From the NCBI GenBank assembly GCA_041649635.1, contig JBAZMV010000004.1, forward strand, positions 1 through 64,000: DNA of 64,000 nucleotides, given 5' to 3'. A program made the position numbers and the translations under genes. The notes below the pieces were generated by a model that was not told where the DNA came from, searched no databases, and saw nothing but the letters and a program-made list of their open reading frames with translations. Positions within the stretch are counted from its first letter, which is position 1; the number at the start of each line of letters is the position of its first letter. Of the stretch, positions 63,932 through 64,000 are shown in pieces. The DNA is from Dehalococcoidia bacterium (GTDB lineage: Bacteria > Chloroflexota > Dehalococcoidia > E44-bin15).

Positions 63932-64000
63932 ATCGTGTGGGGTGGGTTTAACGAAGTGTAACCCGCTACTTGCTATCTCCGATCAGAACGCGTTAATTAC

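Overview
The window looks like chromosomal DNA of an anaerobic heterotrophic bacterium with moderately high GC. Many genes are for acyl-CoA chemistry: three acetyl-CoA hydrolase/4-hydroxybutyrate-type CoA-transferases, two CaiB/BaiF CoA-transferases, four crotonase-fold proteins, two thiolase-type enzymes, an HMG-CoA-synthase-like/DUF35 fusion and two SDRs. Anaerobic traits include FeoAB with Fur, an orange-protein-type NifX/MinD/Mrp cluster, a hemerythrin, and a NuoE/NuoF/(2Fe-2S+GltD) complex resembling an electron-bifurcating transhydrogenase. Together with the abundant dispersed intergenic repeats, this best fits an uncultured Chloroflexota (Dehalococcoidia-like) lineage. That placement is inference: no rRNA is present to confirm it.

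Layout. 1-2.7 kb: AT-rich accessory genes (RNase J-like MBL protein, UDG-like protein) beside a five-tRNA operon (2.87-3.37 kb). 3.5-4.9 kb: galE and a small winged-helix-like protein. 5.1 kb: tRNA-Met. 5.6-9.6 kb (minus): one CoA-transferase plus three crotonases. 10-12.9 kb: SDR, membrane protein, hemerythrin, nitroreductase. 13.0-15.3 kb: three paralogous zinc-ribbon genes, each with the same structured 5' leader. 15.8-17.8 kb: iron-sulfur flavoprotein and a second CoA-transferase. 17.9-19.5 kb: TPR lipoprotein and HicAB. 19.8-22.1 kb (minus): fourth crotonase and third CoA-transferase. 23.2-26.9 kb: SDR, HMGCS-like/DUF35 fusion, thiolase. 27.1-29.9 kb: methyltransferase and a divergent GMC oxidoreductase/MarR pair around a perfect palindrome. 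30-32.4 kb: fur-feoA-feoB. 32.5-37.1 kb: DUF134-DUF5320-NifX-NifX-MinD-MinD-Mrp cluster behind a consensus promoter and palindrome. 37-41.3 kb: gamma-carbonic anhydrase, MBL hydrolase, two CaiB-type CoA-transferases. 42-44 kb: flavodoxin and thiolase. 44.6-49.6 kb: dnaE, a DUF433/DUF5615 pair and an unknown gene. 49.8-51.6 kb (minus): DEAD-box helicase behind a fourth copy of the zinc-ribbon leader and a 39-codon zinc-finger ORF. 51.9-57.7 kb: unknown genes, DUF6629 membrane protein, two flavoprotein oxidoreductases, EthD-like protein. 57.8-62.2 kb (minus): the NuoEF/GltD-type complex. 62.6-63.9 kb: folC.

The strongest candidate for something undescribed is the four-copy leader RNA at 12926-13050, 13477-13600, 14856-14982 and 51461-51586 (minus). 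Each copy sits a fixed distance behind a sigma-70-like promoter, has a 5' hairpin, and carries a conserved segment complementary to the Shine-Dalgarno/start-codon region. It links three zinc-ribbon proteins to an RNA helicase and suggests a post-transcriptional regulon, possibly for cold shock. Other notable points are apparent losses of active-site residues in the CoA-transferase, crotonase and HMGCS-like families, lysine-rich tails on crotonases, and the leader upstream of the NuoEF/GltD operon.
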